Assembly (NCBI GenBank): GCA_016802295.1
Contig: JAESIW010000137.1
Span: forward strand, 2,285,318 to 2,349,317
Source of the DNA: Brachionus rotundiformis
Taxonomy: Eukaryota > Rotifera > Eurotatoria > Ploima > Brachionidae
Reading direction: 5' to 3'
Length of the DNA: 64,000 nucleotides
This document shows, piece after piece, positions 49,011-59,300 of the stretch. Within the stretch, counting starts at the first letter, position 1. Each line of letters begins with the position of its first letter. The notes under the pieces were generated by a model. It made no database searches. It saw only the letters and a list, made by a program, of their open reading frames with translations, and was not told the DNA's origin. Position numbers and translations under genes: made by a program.

Positions 49011-50048
49011 ATGCAAGATTTGCATAAAGACTGTCCATTTTACACGAGCCGATTCACTTCAATTCAAATTTTTATAAATATGTATATTTTCCCAATGGTA
49101 TCGTTAGTCGGATTTATACTTAACTTTACATGTGTTATTGTTTACAGAAAAATCTTGAAACGAACAACCAACATTCTTTATAAATACCTATTTATAACAT
49201 CAATTACCAATTCTTTGGCAATGGTAATTGAGATTTTTTCTCCAATAGCATTTTGTGGACGCAATTGTAAACTAAATCAAACATATTTAGCCCAATTTTA
49301 TTATTTATATGGTCTCATTTATTCAGTTGATGTACTGAAAACATTTTCATCATTAGTTGATATAATCTTGACTATCGATCGTTATGATACAATAACCAAA
49401 AAACTCAGATATTTCCGTAAATTCTCGTTTAAATTTAATGTTATTATTTTGTTTATCATATCTACGGTTTTTTACGTTCCATTTATCCTTAAAAAGAAAA
49501 TTATTTCAGTATCTTATCCTCTGAACGAATTATGCTTCAATACAACTGATAATGTCTATGTATTGACCAAGAGTGATTTTGGCAGTACCAAGTTTGGAAT
49601 TTATTTTATTCTAATTCAGTTAGTAATTAGCGAAATGTTGATTTTATGTATTATGATTTTGTTTAATGTTCTTCTACTTGTCTCTTATGACAAACATTTT
49701 ATAATAAGACATGAATCAAATCACAAGATGGTCGAGTTGTCTTTGCCAAACTGTGATACTGAACAAAATATCCTAATGGACGGAAAAATTTCTGCTAACT
49801 TTAAAGGAAAATTAAATTTTCGCTTAACATTAATGGTCATTTCTACATCACTGCTGAATCTTCTGGGAAATTCACCTATTGTCGTTTTATACACATTTGG
49901 CATTTTTAATAAAATAGATCCAATGTTTAATAATAATTTAATTGCATTATCTAATCTAACTGCTGTATTTAGTTTTACACTCTATATTTTTGTCTACTAC
50001 TATTTTGATGATTTATTTCGATCTACTCTAAATAAGATCCTTTCATAA
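49011..50048 (+). CDS. Rhodopsin-like GPCR, intron-less (345 residues)
   Basis: Seven hydrophobic segments with an IDRY motif at the end of TM3 (DRY 123-125). Extracellular Cys residues in loop 1 (82, 86) and loop 2 (ELCFNTT) could form the usual disulphide. Several N-glycosylation sequons are present. TM1 (FINMYIFPMVSLVGFILN) resembles TM1 of the preceding receptor. The TM7 end FVYYYFDDLFR replaces NPxxY. It is a class A, peptide-receptor-like orphan. Confidence 0.85.
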   Translation: MQDLHKDCPFYTSRFTSIQIFINMYIFPMVSLVGFILNFTCVIVYRKILKRTTNILYKYLFITSITNSLAMVIEIFSPIAFCGRNCKLNQTYLAQFYYLYGLIYSVDVLKTFSSLVDIILTIDRYDTITKKLRYFRKFSFKFNVIILFIISTVFYVPFILKKKIISVSYPLNELCFNTTDNVYVLTKSDFGSTKFGIYFILIQLVISEMLILCIMILFNVLLLVSYDKHFIIRHESNHKMVELSLPNCDTEQNILMDGKISANFKGKLNFRLTLMVISTSLLNLLGNSPIVVLYTFGIFNKIDPMFNNNLIALSNLTAVFSFTLYIFVYYYFDDLFRSTLNKILS

Positions 50049-50139
50049 AAATATTTATTTTAAAGTTTTAAATAAAGTAAACATAAAATATTTTTTAATT
50101 TATATTTTTTGTTAATTTGTAAAAGTAGTTATTATTTTT

Positions 50140-50530
50140 TTCCTTATTCTTGTGGAGCATAGAGTCGATCCTTTGCCTTCACTCTTGCGGTCTCCATTTG
50201 CTCTATTTGGTATTCTTTTTATAAAAATCCAAGTACATGTCCGAATCACCGAAGTCTTTTTTTCTTGATCCATTAACCCATTTGTTCTGACTTGGTTCTT
50301 CTGTATACCTCATTGTTTGAGATTGTTTCAGGCCTGTGTATCATAAGAATCCTTTTCAGACCAGTTTGGAAGGTGTTGAGGCTTTTTCTATCTAACTCAG
50401 AATTTCCCCAGCATTAACTTCCGTACATCAGTGAAGCTATTACTACTGTGTATTATATCTATTTTTGTTCTCTTGCTATAGCACTTTGATTTCCAAACTG
50501 GTTTAAGTCTGGCACATGCTCCTTTTCCTT
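50140..50530 (-). pseudogene. Non-LTR retrotransposon reverse-transcriptase relic
   Basis: The minus-strand translation, with several frameshifts and stops, shows the C-terminal landmarks of LINE reverse transcriptases: a SLNTFQTGLKRIL segment, HRPETISNNEVYRRT, and KKRLR followed by FGHVL. This is the block after the polymerase core in many invertebrate LINEs. The copy is decayed and truncated at both sides. Confidence 0.7.
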
Positions 50531-50854
50531 AAATAAAATTACTTGAAATTTTATATGAAATTCTAATAGATAGTATTAATATTCGCCACAGTATAAAATA
50601 AGTTTACGTGAATCAAAAGATTTTAGAGATAAATAGAGAAACAAAAAATAAACTTAGTTTTTAAAAAATTCATCTTTATAAACTAATTTATCTTTCAAGT
50701 AAAAAATTGTGTAAAAAATCAATTCTATGGTTTATTTGTGAATTATATTTCTATTTATAATTTATAAAGTTAATTTCTAGAATAACTATTTTAATCAAAA
50801 ATTGGCTCAAAATTGTTCAAAGGAAATATTGAACAAGAAACTAATTAATAAAAA

Positions 50855-52295
50855 ATGAGCTCTAAAATTAAGAAGTCTAACAAAAACAACAACTATAAGA
50901 AAAAAGATCCGGTTACCTTTTTCACAATTGATTATTATAAGCTTCAGGCAGACAATTTGTCCAATGAATTAAAAAAGTAAAATTATGTCCAAAGAAGTTA
51001 AATTTTATTTTTTTAAAGCCTTAAAAAAGAGAATAATGAATTAAAAATAAAATTATCCAAATATGAAGAAATAATGAAAGCAAGTCTGGATGATAAAACA
51101 GATATCATTGAATATCTTGGTAAAGAATTACAATCCAAAATTAATGAAATAAATGATCTCAAAGACCGCTGTAACATGCTAAATGTCACTAACAAACACA
51201 CTTTGGAAAACTTAAATGCTGAATTCAAAGAAAAAGAGAAAACATTAGAGGAAAAGATTGAAAAACTTTCTAATGAAAATATTATATTGAATTCCAAATT
51301 ATCCATGGTCGAAAATTTTATTAAAGAAAAATCATATCTAGATGAAAAATTGAGCAAATATGAGGAAACTATTCAAAATTTAAAAGTACAGAACCAGGAT
51401 TATGTTTACCAAATGGAGAAAAAAATTTTAATTGAAAAAACTCAGCAACGTAATGAAATGATTGAAAAATTAGGTGAATTGGCCAACGAATTTCGAAATG
51501 CATTCCATCAACAAATGAACCAAACCACCAAGAAAATAATCAAAGAAAATTATTCCTTAAATTCAGATCTTCAAAAGTTGTCACTAACAACTAACAAGTT
51601 GTTAAACGAGAATGAAATATTAAAAAATTTGGTAAGAAAAATAACTAGAATTAAGATAATAAATAATTATTTTTTTAGAATTTAAAAAGTAGACTCGAGA
51701 AAGAAGTAAACGAAAAAAGTATTAATGATCTAGCTAAGAAATTTGTTACCAGTATAAAAGTGAGAGATGGATATTTTTTTACCATGAAATTAATATTCTT
51801 TAAGGCTATACAAATGTTCACTGAAAAAGAAGATTTAGAAAAAGATTTTGACTCAATAATTGATAATTATACTAAAGAGGTGAAAAACTTGAAACAAGAG
51901 AATATTGACTTAAAACAAGAGTTAATGACTTTACAAAAGTGAATTTTTTTAAAACAGATAATATTTTAATTTAATGACGTATTTTTATAATAAAAAGAGA
52001 TTTGATGAATGAGCAAAATAAGGAGAGAAAGAGTTCAGATATTGCTGGTACAGATCAGAATGTAATGCTGAATCAAAAAACTCGCTTTTTAAAATTAATA
52101 GAAATAACTGCTGATCTAACAATTAAAAATTTGCTGGTAATTTTTATTAAAATATTTAAAAAAATAAATTTTAACTAATAAATTAATTAGTCAAATAAAC
52201 AATTTTCAATAGAAGATCAAGAGATCATGAAAGCTATTCTGTCACAATTGGGAGAAATTTCGAATAGAACAGGATTGCTAAGTTCAAATGAATAA
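50855..52295 (+). CDS. CFAP157: CFAP157-like cilia/flagella coiled-coil protein
   Basis: Six exons: 50855-50976, 51019-51631, 51679-51759, 51805-51938, 51998-52136, 52191-52295. They give 397 residues. Nearly the whole protein is heptad-rich coiled coil after a basic N-terminus (KKSNKNNNYKKKDP). Resemblance to CFAP157 includes the early YYKLQADNL, the ENIILNSKLSMVE segment, YVYQMEKK and LANEFRNAFHQQMNQTTKK followed by IKENYSLN. CFAP157 is a basal-body/axoneme protein needed for motile cilia and sperm tails. The protein is shorter than vertebrate CFAP157 (about 520). Other basal-body coiled-coil proteins are the alternative. Confidence 0.75.
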
Positions 52296-52749
52296 ATTTT
52301 TAAATGTTTTAATTTTTTTTGTTAATCGTTTATAAGCTATTATTTTTCACAATTAAATATTATAAGTTCTACAATGGGTGTCCGACGGTAAAAATCTTGA
52401 TCATATTAAAAGGTTTGTATATGAGGTAAAGAAGAGTTTAAATAAAACATAAATCGAAATAATAATTGATATATTGATATATAATTGATAGATTGATAAT
52501 CTGAAAATTCTTTAAAAAAATGCAAATTTTATTAACTTTATTTTTTGGAAAATTAAAACTGAAAAACTAAAAAGCGAAAAATTTTTGACAAAACTAGTAA
52601 GAATTCATAACAGCAAAGACGGAGATGAAATTGAAAATTTAAAAAAATATTAATTTCATAAAAATAAAATAATACAACAATTCAACAAGTTTAGAAATAT
52701 ACTTAGAATGCAAAGTTATTAAAAATACTAACTCGAGTTAAATACTTAG
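52296..52749. other. Spacer after CFAP157-like gene
   Basis: 454 bases of AT-rich 3' flank with no supported coding sequence. Confidence 0.4.
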
Positions 52750-52911
52750 TACCGTAAATTCTCGAATCCTAGTACATGTAACTAAATCGGATTTTTTGAG
52801 CTGTTAGATGTAACAAGTACCATCTCGCCCATGTTATAACTTTCTTAATTTTTTTAAAAATCCGATTTAGTTACATGTACTAATTTTCGAAAATTTACGG
52901 TAAATATAACT
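52750..52911. mobile_element. MITE-like inverted repeat
   Basis: Arms at about 52750-52797 and 52855-52911 are imperfect reverse complements. They share TACCGTAAATT at the outer ends and AGTACATGTAACTAAATCGG inside. The 57-base centre is non-coding and there is no ORF. A miniature inverted-repeat transposon, or a transcribed hairpin, fits best. Confidence 0.65.
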
Positions 52912-53377
52912 TTAATTATAAATTGATTATTATTTATTATCAAAAAAAAAATTTATCATAAAAAATTTATATATTAAACTTTTATAAAAAATTCAATTTT
53001 TCAAAATTTTAAAGAATTTAAATATTTTGATCTCACCCAGACTTGCTTGTAAGTCAAAGTTGTAACTTGAAATTCGCAAAATATTAATTGATACTAGATA
53101 AAATGATGAATCTACTAGATTATATAATGAATTTATTTACTAGATAAAAAAAGTAGCCCCTATAAAAAAAAATTAATCGATATAAATTGAGAGAATTTAC
53201 AATATAAAATAATTAATTGATATAAATTGAGATTAATTAATCAGATAAATTTGACACTAGATAATACAATTAGGAACTCGAGTTTTTGATTAAATAATTA
53301 ATTGACATTTAACTAAATTGATAATATAAATTGCTTTCTTAAAAATGTCCCAAAAATGAAACTTTTCATCTTATAGT

Positions 53378-53742
53378 AGCGAGAATTCCGATTCAAGCAC
53401 TGAGGATACAAACAACCCGGTGAGCAAATAAGCGATTCAAGCGATGAAGACACTAACGAAGACTACTTTGACATACCAGTAAACAAGCAAGTTACCCAAC
53501 GCGTAAATCGTACAAGCGAGATATTTGAAATGGAAGTTCTAGAGTCTCTTGAAAACATTAATTCCCAATTGCCAAATATTATCAAAACTAAACGTGGGCG
53601 TGGTACACCGAATAAGTGTGACGCGGGTTCTAATCCAAAAAAAGTCGCGAGTCAAAATTCAACAGCTAAAAGAGCATCTTCAAATAACAATGCTGACGAA
53701 AACATGCAAATAATTAAAAGTAAAAGAAGAAGAATTAATTAG
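53378..53742 (+). pseudogene. C-terminal remnant of a retroelement/transposon ORF (repeat copy A)
   Basis: A frame running from about 53428 to the TAG at 53740-53742 encodes an acidic segment (SDSSDEDTNEDYFD), then TKRGRGTPNKC with an AT-hook-like RGRG. It ends in the basic KSKRRRIN. Just upstream, in a different frame, SENSDSSTEDTNN looks like a duplicated version of the acidic start. No 5' coding part is present. The last codons recur at 61256-61310 in repeat copy B, so this is element sequence rather than a host gene. No polymerase or integrase is visible. Confidence 0.5.
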
Positions 53743-54668
53743 TCTCAATTAAATTAAATTTTATTTGCTTTTTTTTTTCATTTTTTTATCTTGTAATTTT
53801 ATTTTCTATCTAATAAAATATCTATATAAATAGTTGTTTTCATTTTATCTAAGGTTTTAATAAAATATCTAGTAATATTCATCTATTTTATCTATTTTTT
53901 TATTATCTAGTAAAATTCATCGTTAGTTCAATTAATTATATGCCCTTGAATTTCAAGTCTGGCTTCTTTATCTAGAATTTCAGGAATTTCATGAGTTATT
54001 GACTTGACTTGAATTATGACCTAAAAACAACAGTGTTGTCTCCCCTCTCTTTTTAGAATCGGAGAAAAGATCGAATATAGAGGTTATTACAGCTCTGCGG
54101 AAATAGCCGTTCGAACCGAGCCCCTCATCCGGGCACTCAAAAATTAGATAAATTAGTAAAGATAAAATTTATCAAGAAATTTAAATATTTTATTCAAAAA
54201 GAATTATAAAAAATGTAATTAAAGATGAATAATTATTGAAAATACAACGGTATGATGTGTAGATGATATTGAAAAATTTAAAAGCTATCTGTGCTTGGTG
54301 ATTAAATGAAAATTGTTGTTGATTGAGAATGTTTAATTAAAGAAAAAAAGATATTGGTGTAGTGGATTAAATTAATTGATTTAATTTGGCCGGAATAGTA
54401 GCGCGTCAAGTCAAAAGATTATTTTGGTGACATTTTTGAATCTCTGCTATTTAAATGAATTAATTTCTGACTAAAATTAAATCAAAAATAGAAAAGTCCA
54501 TCTGATTTGAACAATTAAAGATTATCTGGTCGAAATAAATAAACATTCGACACTTGAAAGTCTAGTGAGAAGTTTTATAAATCAATAGGTTATTTTATTT
54601 GTTATTGAACAATCACAAGATTCAACTTGCTATCTCTGGAATTGGCAACCAGATTCATACTCAGACAG
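53689..54668 (+). repeat. Long direct repeat, copy A
   Basis: About 980 bases match 61256-62242 in the same orientation, with only scattered differences by eye. The copy spans the end of the element ORF, a T-rich stretch and a 658-base candidate LTR (54010-54667, TG...CA). It ends at ATACTCAGACA. It lies downstream of the exportin-1 3' end. Confidence 0.9.
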
Positions 54669-54805
54669 TAGTTTTTGATTGTTTGATTTAATTAGTTACA
54701 CAATCAATCGACTAATTAACATATTGGGTTTTATATTTATACATTTGGAACGAAGAAAAATATTAGTAAAATAGAATAGAAAAAGTATATATGTTTGAAT
54801 AAAAA

Positions 54806-55225
54806 ATGGACAATTTCAAAGCATTATCACCATCAGTGAAAAAAACATGGAACAAGTTAACCTCATTCAAATCATCTTCAAACAAATGCCAAAATAATGA
54901 GCCAAACAATTTAAGTAGATTTGCAGCCATTCGTAAAACAAATCAAATCAAAACATCGACAATTAAACAAATTAAACCTTTGAGATCTACATTATCTGAT
55001 CATATCATTGAATACAATTGTTCTGGTCTTGATGATACTAGACAACTTAAAAAAGCAATTATTGACTCATTGGAACAAGAGCTTAGCATGCTAGAACGAG
55101 AATCAATGACACGATTCTCGTCCACAAGTTCCATACAGTCTTGTGATTCAGGCATATCCCTTAACATGTCTCAAAATAACTCTCCTAAACCTTATATCTG
55201 TTCCAACACAGAAACTCTAGTATAA
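54806..55225 (+). CDS. Unrecognised 139-residue protein
   Basis: A single-exon ORF with ATG at 54806 in an AAAAAATGG context and a TATATAT stretch about 20 bases upstream. I do not recognise it. The N-terminal half is basic and Asn/Ser-rich (SPSVKKTWNKLTSFKSSSNK). A predicted helix follows (LKKAIIDSLEQELSMLERES), then a Ser-rich tail with DSGISL. There is no signal peptide or membrane segment. It lies in about 720 bases (54670-55390) missing between the two matching blocks of copy B, so it is either a host gene or cargo of the duplicated unit. Confidence 0.55.
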   Translation: MDNFKALSPSVKKTWNKLTSFKSSSNKCQNNEPNNLSRFAAIRKTNQIKTSTIKQIKPLRSTLSDHIIEYNCSGLDDTRQLKKAIIDSLEQELSMLERESMTRFSSTSSIQSCDSGISLNMSQNNSPKPYICSNTETLV

Positions 55226-55390
55226 TTGGTTTTTAATTATTTTAACCATGATTTTGTAATGTACACCTTGACGAATTTGTATAGATTTTTATAATTATTT
55301 TTTTATTTAATATATTTATTTATTTTTTATAATAAAAATATAATTCAATTAAGAGTTTTTTTTCTTATCGCAATTTATTAGTTGATACTG

Positions 55391-55690
55391 TTTCCTTTTT
55401 ATCAAGAAGGTAGTTAAAACATGTCTACCTCTCTCTTTTACAAATTGCACAATTACGGTATTCCCTTGCAAATAAGTGCGCCCAAAACATTTAGAAATTT
55501 ACTTTTATTTTACAAATATTTTCAAATTATAAATCAGTACCAATAATCTTTTAAGTTAGTTTAAATTTAATTTTTTTAAAATCTATTTCTTAAATTTTTA
55601 AATAGTAATTTTTAGTTTGTAATTATTTTTTTTAAATTATTTTTTCAATTTAAACATATTCTCTTATATTTTTTAAATTTCCTATCTTAG
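55391..55690 (+). repeat. Second block of the duplicated unit (A side)
   Basis: 55391-55413 (CCTTTTTATCAAGAAGG) and about 55573-55690 (AAAATCTATTTC..., AAACATATTCT...) match 62244-62360, which directly follows copy B. In B these pieces are adjacent. The duplicated unit was therefore longer than the element, and B carries deletions. Confidence 0.65.
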
Positions 55691-55834
55691 TTTAAAAAAA
55701 TAATATCTAAATAAGATTATCTTTTTCTCAAACTACCGTAATGCCTTACCCCCTAATGCGGCATTTATTATCAGAATTCTGGATTTTAGTGCATGCATTT
55801 AACCCACTTTTTTTTTCCAGATAAGCTCCGACTA

Positions 55835-55987
55835 AAAATGCTGCAGTTAATGTCAAAATTTTGATATTAATGCCGCATTAAATATGTAAAAAATAAAAAA
55901 TTTTTTTTATTTATTTTTATTTTTATTATTTTTTACATATTTAATGCGGCATTTATGCCAAAATTTTGACATTAACTGCAGCATTTT
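55835..55987. mobile_element. Long inverted repeat (hairpin, MITE-like)
   Basis: Arms at about 55835-55895 and 55929-55987 are near-perfect reverse complements (AAAATGCTGCAGTTAATGTC outside, TTAATGCGGCAT inside) around an A/T-only centre. The folded RNA would be a hairpin of roughly 55-60 pairs. There is no ORF. Confidence 0.75.
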
Positions 55988-56300
55988 CATCAATATTTTT
56001 TAATTTGATTTTTATCCAAGAATGAAGATGGTATAAATAGTACTTAATAGCGTATTTGCCAATTCCACAGCAACTCACAATATTTAACACTACAGAATAT
56101 AACTTTTAAGTTGATGAAAAATATTCGATTGTAAAATTTTTAAATTTAAAATTAAGAAAAAAAGTAACTTTAATTAATAATAGCTTTATTAATACAAAAT
56201 AATCTATATTTATCAAAATTTTAAATACAAATATTGTAAACAAACAATTAAAAAATAACGGGTTATAATAGAACAAAAAAAATACTAACTAATTTTAATT

Positions 56301-59300
56301 CTAATCTTGCATTTCTTCTGGCAATTCATGAGGATTCAAAATTCCTGGCACTGATTCTTGAACACGTCTTTTTTCGTCAGCTGCTTTTTTAAGCGCCTCT
56401 TCTCTCTCTTCCAAATACAAATCACTGGTGTCATCGCCGGCATACTCTTTTATCTGCACCAAAAAATCTCTTAAATGCTCTTTGAACGCTGGCAAATTTT
56501 GATCCAAATCAAAAAAGCCCTTGATAATTATTCGAATTTGAGCACTTGAAATAAAATAGGAGAAAAAAATAAAAATTAAATTGAGCAAATTTGTTTAAAA
56601 GAAAAGATAACTCACTCTTGGAGATGTGGATAGGCTGTCTTAAGCAAATTGAATACATGCTGTTGGACAAATTCGACATTTTGCGCTGGATTTTGCACCT
56701 CTGGAGACAATGGTACTAAAATGTTGTTATTCTCTAATAGTGAAAACAAATGAGCTAGTATTTGTGAATGATAGGTCAGGCCTGCAATGTGCGAGGTATC
56801 GGTCACCACCGCGAATACATGCTGCATTATTTCTATGTAAAATGTCTGGTAGAAACTTTGTGCCGCTTCTTGATGCTCGCGTATATTGATTAGTAATTTG
56901 AGTAAAATTTCTAAACCAATCTCTGCCACATCTCTCATGGTATGCTTAAAAGCCCAAATAATCGAGTCCAGAATGAGCTTGAATTGAGCTCCTTGAATTT
57001 GGAGCAACGCTGGAAAACAATGCTGATTGACTGCTTGAAGTAGAATGAAAAAGTTTTTTCTATGCTCAGGATATTCCTCAAAGTCTCGATTGATCATGGT
57101 CAAAGTGCACTCGAAGACAGCATCGAATATTTTTGGCACTTCTTTGGTGATGCTCCTCTCCAACTTGTTCACAATTGTTGCCATGGTAGACAGAACTTCG
57201 GGCTCGCGAGCTTCGGCCACATTTTTCTGATAATCAAGTAAAACAGCGTCCAACAAAGGCGGAATAAAATTTTCTACAACCATGTCAGGATCACTTGACT
57301 TGCTTATCCAACTGGAAATTAAATTCAAACTTTCCTTCTTTACCACTCTCATTTGCTTAATCAATGGTTGTTTGGCACACATTTGTCCATGTTGAGCTAT
57401 TGCTTCATTTATATTTGAACTCATTACTTTATACACATTCAGCATGTCCAGATAAATTCGACCAAGCTTTAGAAAAATTTAGTTTTAATTTAATTTATTT
57501 TTTAGAGTTTATTACTTGACATAAATAGTTATTTCCAATGGTCGAGCATGCTCTATTATTTGTTTTCAGAATATTTGCCAATTGTCGAATAACATCCGTT
57601 TCTTTTAAACTTTCATATTCCTAAGAAATTATTTAATTATAAAAACTATAAATAAAAAGAATATTTTAATTACTCTAGTCGCTCTTAGGATAATGGCATC
57701 CCAATTGTAGTTTGGCAATTCTAAATATTTTTCAATTAATTGTTCTTGAATTGATACATCCGTCTGAGCTGAGATCATGTAGCCAACTGCTTCGTAGAAT
57801 GTATGCACTTGATGAGGCTCCAAATCACAAATTATTGTATTAATTGAGTTCAATATCTCCTCAATGAAAGGCACATTTTCCCCCGATTGAATCTGGACAA
57901 AGTGACGGCGACATTTCTGTGCTATCTTAATAAAAGTGTCACACGCCATGTCCTGAACACCTTCGTGGGTTTCGTGCATAAATTCGAACAATTTGTTCAC
58001 TACTGTCTTCAAAAATTTCCAATGAGCCCTTAAAAATCTTGGATACTGTCCTACGATGTACATAATATTTGAAGCAATGATAGCCTTGTTGTCTTTACCA
58101 CGTTTTTGCTCTACTAATCCCAGCAAGTCTTTAATAACTGTGACCAAAAACCTTTTCTCATCTTCTTCATGCATTGCACCTGATATTGATCCAATTGCCC
58201 AACACAGAGAGTTAAGATTTTTCCACGACCATTCAGTACCATTCATTTGGTTCATTAGTTTCTCAGTCATTATAGACTCTGTATTTATTGGATCCAAATG
58301 TGTCAAATAGACCAAAGTTTCTCTCATATTTTTGTACATGTTAATCGAGTCAGTGTCTTTCATAAACTCTCTGACTACTTCGCCCTGGTCGTTCTCAACC
58401 ACCAGCACTTCTTCTGGTTTTGCCATTTTGGATATCATTATTCGTCTTACTTTTTCAAGAACTGTTTGATAAGTAGCTCCTCTTGTAGGAGGCTGATTTA
58501 TCCGCTGAAAGAATGGACTTGTTGACAATGGATTGTTCGTTCTAGGATATGGTATCTCTCTGTATAAATTGGAACTTAGTGAATTCCAATATTCTAAGCA
58601 TATTTTAAATATTTCATCATCGTTTATTTCAGAAATTAATACAAGATACTCTAATGAGCAAAGTAATAGTTCTTTATAAGTGTTATTTTCCACCAACGTT
58701 CCATGCTCTCTCAAAAAACTTGTCAAAAATAAGCTTAAATTTTGAATAAAATTTTGTTCTTCATTTGAGCCTAGTTGGTAAGCTTCTTTCAAGCTAATAT
58801 TCAAAGGAATCATCTAGAAATTGATTTTTTAAATCTAATTAGAAAATTATTTCTTTAAATTATTCACTTACATTTTTTAAATTTTCAATTGTCATTGCAA
58901 AAAGAAGAACAAATTTATCTTGATATGTTCCAACATTTATTGAGACTTAAATTGGCTGGATAATTAATTTTTGTTATAAAATTTTCAAAGTTTTGTTTAC
59001 CTATTTCAGTTAAACACCTTAATGTAATATTTCGAAACTCTGCCATCACAAAAAATGTAGAAATAAGATTTGGTATGAGTTCAGTTTCAAAAATGTATCC
59101 TAATGGTATCCAGTTTAGAAATCTGAGTAGTGTTTCGAGTGTCACAGTTATTAAATTAATATTTTTAGTATTGGCCTTTTTAAAATATTTGAGTTTAATT
59201 TAGATTTAAATTTTAGTTTCCAAGTACCATTATGAAGTTGCATAGTTGAAAAATTTGCTGAAATTGGCTATTCATCGATTCCTTAAGTGATTTAGCTTTG

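Noticed and set aside
51013..51357. Minus-strand 114-codon ORF rich in Phe/Ser/Leu
   Set aside because: It is the antisense of the Glu/Lys/Asn-rich coiled coil of the CFAP157-like gene.
54085..54140. tRNA-like GTTCGAAC in the repeat
   Set aside because: No acceptor, D or anticodon arms can be drawn around it; the word belongs to the repeated LTR-like core.
57900..57960. Cys in the MACDTF motif of exportin-1 taken as the leptomycin Cys
   Set aside because: Counting against the human protein places Cys528 in GLCEQKRG, about 57 residues earlier, where this protein has Val.
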